Positions 14,487-17,705 of a stretch of 17,705 bases of DNA are shown here, one piece after another. Each line of letters starts with the position of its first letter. The stretch's first letter is position 1. The notes beneath the pieces are model-generated. The model was not told the origin of the DNA. It saw only the letters and a list, made by a program, of their open reading frames with translations, and made no database searches. This DNA is from DATLWR01 sp035576205 (GTDB lineage: Bacteria > Pseudomonadota > Zetaproteobacteria > Mariprofundales > Mariprofundaceae), in the NCBI GenBank assembly GCA_035576205.1, contig DATLWR010000015.1:1-17705 (forward strand), in the 5' to 3' direction. A program made the position numbers and the translations under genes.

Positions 14487-16684
14487 TGAACGTCCGGGCA
14501 CTGGTCAGGGAGGCGATCGCCGTCGCACTGGTCGGGGTGGTGATCGTCTTCGGCATGGCTATGGCGAGCTTTTCGCCGGCCGATCCGTCGTTCAACCACG
14601 CCACGCGCCATGCCGCGACCAACCTGGCCGGCACCGTCGGCGCCTATCTCGCCGATTTCCTCTACCAGCTGTTCGGCTATGCCGCCTGGATCGTGCCGGC
14701 CCTCGTGCTGGCGCTGGCCGGCCGGCTCGCCTGGGGCAGGAAACCGTACCTCGGCACCTGGACCTCGCTGTTGTGGCTGCCCTGCATGCTGGGGCTGGCG
14801 GCACTGCTGCACGCACACGTTTCCGGTGCGGCGATGAAACTGCCGGCCGGTAGCGGCGGCGCGCTGGGCGAGATGTTCGGCGATGCGCTGAGGGTGCCGC
14901 TGCATGCCATCGGCCGTGATGTCGTGCTCTTGGCGCTGACGCTGAGCAGCTTCGTCGCCGCCTCGCAATTCTCGCTGCTGCTGCTGGGTCGCCGCCTGCT
15001 CGTCCTGCTGGGCATCGTGCTGGACCAGGTCAACCGGCTGCTCGCCGGCCTGCGGGCGACGGCGAGGGAGCGCAAGGAGCGCATGGAGGCGCGTGAACAG
15101 CGCCAGAAGGTCCGCGAGGCGCGCCCGGAACCTGTCGAGCGCATCGAGCCGGAGATCGCCAGGCCGGTGACGGTCAACGTTTCGAAACGCGCCAGGGAGG
15201 AGCAGCAGCCGGAGCTGGGGCTCAAGATGCCAGCGGCTGCCGCCGGCGCTTCATCGGCATTCAAGTTGCCGTCGCTGAACCTGTTCCACAAGGGCAAGTC
15301 GGAGGTCCGGCCGCGCAACATGGAGGCGCTGCAGGCGATGGCCCGTATCCTCGAGAAGAAGCTGCTCGACTACCGTGTGGAGGGGAACGTGGTGGCTGTG
15401 CAGCCGGGCCCGGTTGTCACCCAGTTCGAGTTCGAGCCGGCACCGGGTACGAAGGTGAACCGTATCGTCGCACTGCAGGACGACCTGGCGCGCGCCATGG
15501 CGGCGGTCAGCGTGCGTGTGGCCGGCAACATTCCGGGCAAGAGCGTCATCGGTATCGAGATTCCCAACGAGGAGCGCGAGAGCGTGGCGCTGCACCAGGT
15601 GCTGGCCAGCCGCGAGTTCTCCGACAAGAAGCATATCCTGCCGCTGGCGCTGGGTGTCGATATCGCCGGACACCCGATCGTCGTGGATCTGGCCAGGATG
15701 CCGCACCTGCTGGTGGCCGGTACCACGGGTTCCGGCAAGTCGGTGTCGGTGAACGCCATGATCTGCTCGATGCTGATGACCCATTCGCCGGAGAACCTGC
15801 GCATGATCCTCGTCGATCCGAAGATGCTGGAGCTCTCCGTCTACGACGATATCCCGCATCTGCTGGTGCCGGTAGTGACCAACCCGACCAAGGCCTCGAA
15901 GGCGCTGGCGTGGGCGGTCTACGAGATGGAACGGCGCTACCAGCTGATGAGTGACGCCAAGGTGCGCAACATCGACGGCTACAACCAGGCGATCCGCAAG
16001 CAGCCGGGGGCGGAACACCTGCCGTACATCGTTATCGTCATCGACGAGCTGGCCGATTTGATGATGGTGGCGGGCAAGGAGGTCGAGCAATCGATTTGCC
16101 GAATCGCCCAGAAGGCGCGTGCGGCAGGCCTGCACCTGATCCTGGCGACCCAGCGGCCGAGCGTCGACGTGATCACCGGCCTGATCAAGGCGAACCTGCC
16201 GAGCCGTATCTCCTTCCAGGTCTCCTCGAAGATCGATTCGCGCACCATCCTCGACCAGATGGGTGCCGAACAGCTGCTTGGCCAGGGCGACAGCCTGGTG
16301 ATGCTCGGCGGCCGCGAGATCAGGCGCGTGCACGGCGCCTTCGTCTCCGACGGCGAGGTGCTGAGCCTCGTCGAGCACCTGAAGTCGCAGGGCGAGCCGG
16401 ACTACCGCGAGGAGGTGTTCGAGGTGGCCGAGAGCGGTGGCCCGGACGCAGCCGGTGGCGAGGACGACAACGACGACAAGTACGACGAGGCCGTGGACCT
16501 GGTGATCGACAAGGGCCAGTGCTCGGTGTCGATGGTGCAGCGCTACCTGCGCATCGGTTACAACCGCGCCAGCCGGCTGGTGGAGCGCATGGAGCGCGAG
16601 GGGCTGGTCACGCCGCCTGGCTCGGGCGGCATCCGCAAGGTACTGGCTCGCTCCGAGGCGCGTGGCGGCGGGGTGATCGAATAG
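14486..16684 (+). CDS. ftsK: DNA translocase FtsK
   Basis: FtsK anchors at the septum and pumps DNA so that chromosome dimers are resolved at dif before division closes. The 732-residue protein has about four N-terminal membrane segments (roughly 9-28, 58-83, 92-112, 144-164) with the loop motif SPADPSFN. A short charged linker (about 190-270) follows, then the motor. Walker A is GTTGSGKS at 412-419 and Walker B is IVIVIDELAD with Asp520/Glu521. The DNA-reading gamma winged helix is at about 667-732 (DEAVDLVIDKGQCSVSMVQR and RASRLVERME). The linker is far shorter than in E. coli FtsK, as in many bacteria. The ATG at 14486 follows GGAG at 5 bases and overlaps the rnj stop. Confidence 0.97.
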   Translation: MNVRALVREAIAVALVGVVIVFGMAMASFSPADPSFNHATRHAATNLAGTVGAYLADFLYQLFGYAAWIVPALVLALAGRLAWGRKPYLGTWTSLLWLPCMLGLAALLHAHVSGAAMKLPAGSGGALGEMFGDALRVPLHAIGRDVVLLALTLSSFVAASQFSLLLLGRRLLVLLGIVLDQVNRLLAGLRATARERKERMEAREQRQKVREARPEPVERIEPEIARPVTVNVSKRAREEQQPELGLKMPAAAAGASSAFKLPSLNLFHKGKSEVRPRNMEALQAMARILEKKLLDYRVEGNVVAVQPGPVVTQFEFEPAPGTKVNRIVALQDDLARAMAAVSVRVAGNIPGKSVIGIEIPNEERESVALHQVLASREFSDKKHILPLALGVDIAGHPIVVDLARMPHLLVAGTTGSGKSVSVNAMICSMLMTHSPENLRMILVDPKMLELSVYDDIPHLLVPVVTNPTKASKALAWAVYEMERRYQLMSDAKVRNIDGYNQAIRKQPGAEHLPYIVIVIDELADLMMVAGKEVEQSICRIAQKARAAGLHLILATQRPSVDVITGLIKANLPSRISFQVSSKIDSRTILDQMGAEQLLGQGDSLVMLGGREIRRVHGAFVSDGEVLSLVEHLKSQGEPDYREEVFEVAESGGPDAAGGEDDNDDKYDEAVDLVIDKGQCSVSMVQRYLRIGYNRASRLVERMEREGLVTPPGSGGIRKVLARSEARGGGVIE

Positions 16685-17319
16685 TGCGTCAACTTCTCCT
16701 GCTGGCCGGCCTGCTGTTCGGTTTCTCTGCACCGGTTGCGGCTGCAACGGGCCAAACGGCCAAGCAGCACCTGCTGCACAGCCTGCAGCAGCTGTCGAAG
16801 CACACCGGTTTCCAGTGCGATTTCGCACAGCGCATCGGCTATGCGGATGGCGGCAGTCAGCTCTATGGCGGCCAGATCGCCGTACTGCGGCCGGCGCGCT
16901 TCCGCTGGCATTACGATTCGCCCTACGAGCAGCTCTATGTCGGTGACGGCAAGGTGATCTGGCACTACGAGCCGGACCTGATGCAGGCCGAACGCATGGA
17001 CAGCCTCGATGCCGTCGATCCGGTGGTGATGCAGTTGCTCGACGGGCGCATCAAGGCTGAAGCAGTGACGCTGCTGGGGTTCGACGGGGTTTCGGAGGGC
17101 GTTGGCCGCTACCACGTGCGGCTAGGCCAGCGGGAGTTCTGGCTGGGGCTCGACGATGCCGGCACGCTCGCCTATATCGAAAGTCTCGACGCGCTGGGTA
17201 ACCGTAACCGCGTCATGCTGACCGGCTGCGTGTTCGTTGCGCCGGATGCAAAACGCTTTAGCTTCGTGCCGCCCGCCGGCGTGGATGTCATCGATGTCCG
17301 CTCGGGCGCGGGCCGTTAA
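16684..17319 (+). CDS. lolA: Outer-membrane lipoprotein carrier LolA
   Basis: LolA is the periplasmic chaperone that takes lipoproteins from LolCDE in the inner membrane to LolB in the outer membrane. The 211-residue product has a Sec signal peptide (hydrophobic MRQLLLLAGLLFGF, cleavage near AAA/TG at residue 21). It shows the family segments CDFAQR, RPARFRWHYDSPYEQ at about 69-83, and GDGKVIWHYEPDLMQ at 87-101. The start is the GTG at 16684, which shares its G with the ftsK TAG stop; GGCGGGG lies upstream. The ftsK-lolA order is common in proteobacteria and supports both calls. It marks the organism as having an outer membrane. Confidence 0.95.
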   Translation: MRQLLLLAGLLFGFSAPVAAATGQTAKQHLLHSLQQLSKHTGFQCDFAQRIGYADGGSQLYGGQIAVLRPARFRWHYDSPYEQLYVGDGKVIWHYEPDLMQAERMDSLDAVDPVVMQLLDGRIKAEAVTLLGFDGVSEGVGRYHVRLGQREFWLGLDDAGTLAYIESLDALGNRNRVMLTGCVFVAPDAKRFSFVPPAGVDVIDVRSGAGR

Positions 17320-17349
17320 GCCAATCCATAGGCAAGGGGAGAGTTGATC

Positions 17350-17705
17350 GTGCAGACAGGAATGCTGGGACGGATGATTGCCTTTGCGGGCGCCATGCTG
17401 CTGGGGACTGCGACCGCCCAGGCCGGCGGTTTTATGCAGCCGAACCTGTCGGCTACGGGTGCCGGTGTCGCGAACGCCTTCGTCGCGACCGCCGACGATG
17501 CTTCGGCGGCGGCCTACAACCCGTCGGGTGCGGCTTGGCAGGAAGGCTTCGCGTTGTCGCTCGGAACGACGATCGATTACCGCAACTCGGCGGTAAAAAC
17601 CCTGGCGGCCGATTTCCCCAACACGGCCCAGGCCCCCAACTCCTATTTCCTTTATGGCACCTGGATGCCGTTGGACAGCAACTGGGGTGTGACCGGCGGC
17701 ATCGC
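17350..17705 (+). CDS. FadL/OMPP1/TodX-family outer-membrane transporter, N-terminal part
   Basis: Members of this family are outer-membrane beta-barrels that admit long-chain fatty acids or other hydrophobic compounds. About 118 codons are visible; the rest lies beyond the right edge. There is a signal peptide (hydrophobic stretch MIAFAGAMLLGTATAQA, cleavage after AQA). The mature N-terminus is GGFMQPNLSATGAGVANAF, followed by TADDASAAAYNPSGAAW, the typical family segment (small-residue ADDAS, then NP and A/G-rich). Alternating beta-strand-like sequence such as NSYFLYGTWMPL follows. I chose the GTG at 17350 because GGGGAG lies about 8 bases before it; ATG at 17362 and TTG at 17344 are alternatives. 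It follows lolA by 30 bases. The substrate cannot be inferred. Confidence 0.85.
   Translation, partial: MQTGMLGRMIAFAGAMLLGTATAQAGGFMQPNLSATGAGVANAFVATADDASAAAYNPSGAAWQEGFALSLGTTIDYRNSAVKTLAADFPNTAQAPNSYFLYGTWMPLDSNWGVTGGI

Noticed and set aside
12735..14501. Long minus-strand open frame opposite rnj
   Set aside because: The translation has no recognisable domain, and it lies wholly antisense to RNase J, whose catalytic motifs are intact. It is a GC-bias shadow.
15251..16828. Long minus-strand open frame opposite ftsK
   Set aside because: His/Arg/Asp-rich sequence without domains, antisense to the FtsK motor. It is a shadow frame.

Overview
The window is a gene-dense stretch of chromosome from a GC-rich Gram-negative bacterium, most likely a proteobacterium. 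It encodes LolA, a FadL-type outer-membrane porin, several Sec signal peptides, and the thiL-pgpA-pncC gene set. RNase J next to a short PyrE ending in a CPLC segment, together with a Hyp set, argues against an enteric gammaproteobacterium. I cannot place the genus from sequence alone. I saw no mobile elements, CRISPR arrays, tRNA or rRNA genes. No gap between genes exceeds about 150 bases.

Layout. (1) Positions 1-3256, minus strand: a compact hypABCDE operon for [NiFe]-hydrogenase cofactor assembly. hypE runs off the left edge, and no hypF or hydrogenase structural gene is in view. (2) About 3380-7401, plus strand: mprF and acvB, overlapping by 4 bases. They encode an aminoacyl-phosphatidylglycerol synthase/flippase and a periplasmic VirJ/AcvB-type hydrolase, so the pair probably makes and removes lysyl-PG. 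(3) 7417-8398, minus strand: a two-CBS-domain protein and a macrodomain (ADP-ribose-type) hydrolase. (4) 8451-10322, plus strand: thiL-pgpA-pncC as overlapping genes, ending at a strong hairpin. (5) 10387-12092, minus strand: a HAD-IIA phosphatase followed by a secreted protein with a beta-rich N-terminal domain and two near-identical C-terminal repeats. (6) 12232 to the right edge, plus strand: pyrE-rnj-ftsK-lolA, chained by successive 1-base stop/start overlaps, then a FadL-family porin cut by the window edge.

How the genes work together. The hyp genes supply nickel (HypA, HypB) and the Fe(CN)2CO group (HypC, HypD, HypE; HypF must be elsewhere). Three genes bear on phosphatidylglycerol: pgpA makes it, mprF aminoacylates and flips it, and acvB probably de-acylates it. 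The right-hand block joins pyrimidine synthesis, RNA decay, chromosome segregation and lipoprotein trafficking in one apparent transcription unit.

Most genes are ordinary housekeeping. The most interesting items are the mprF-acvB pair with its internally duplicated hydrolase, the secreted tandem-repeat protein whose repeats look homogenised at the DNA level, and the overlap-chained pyrE-rnj-ftsK-lolA unit.
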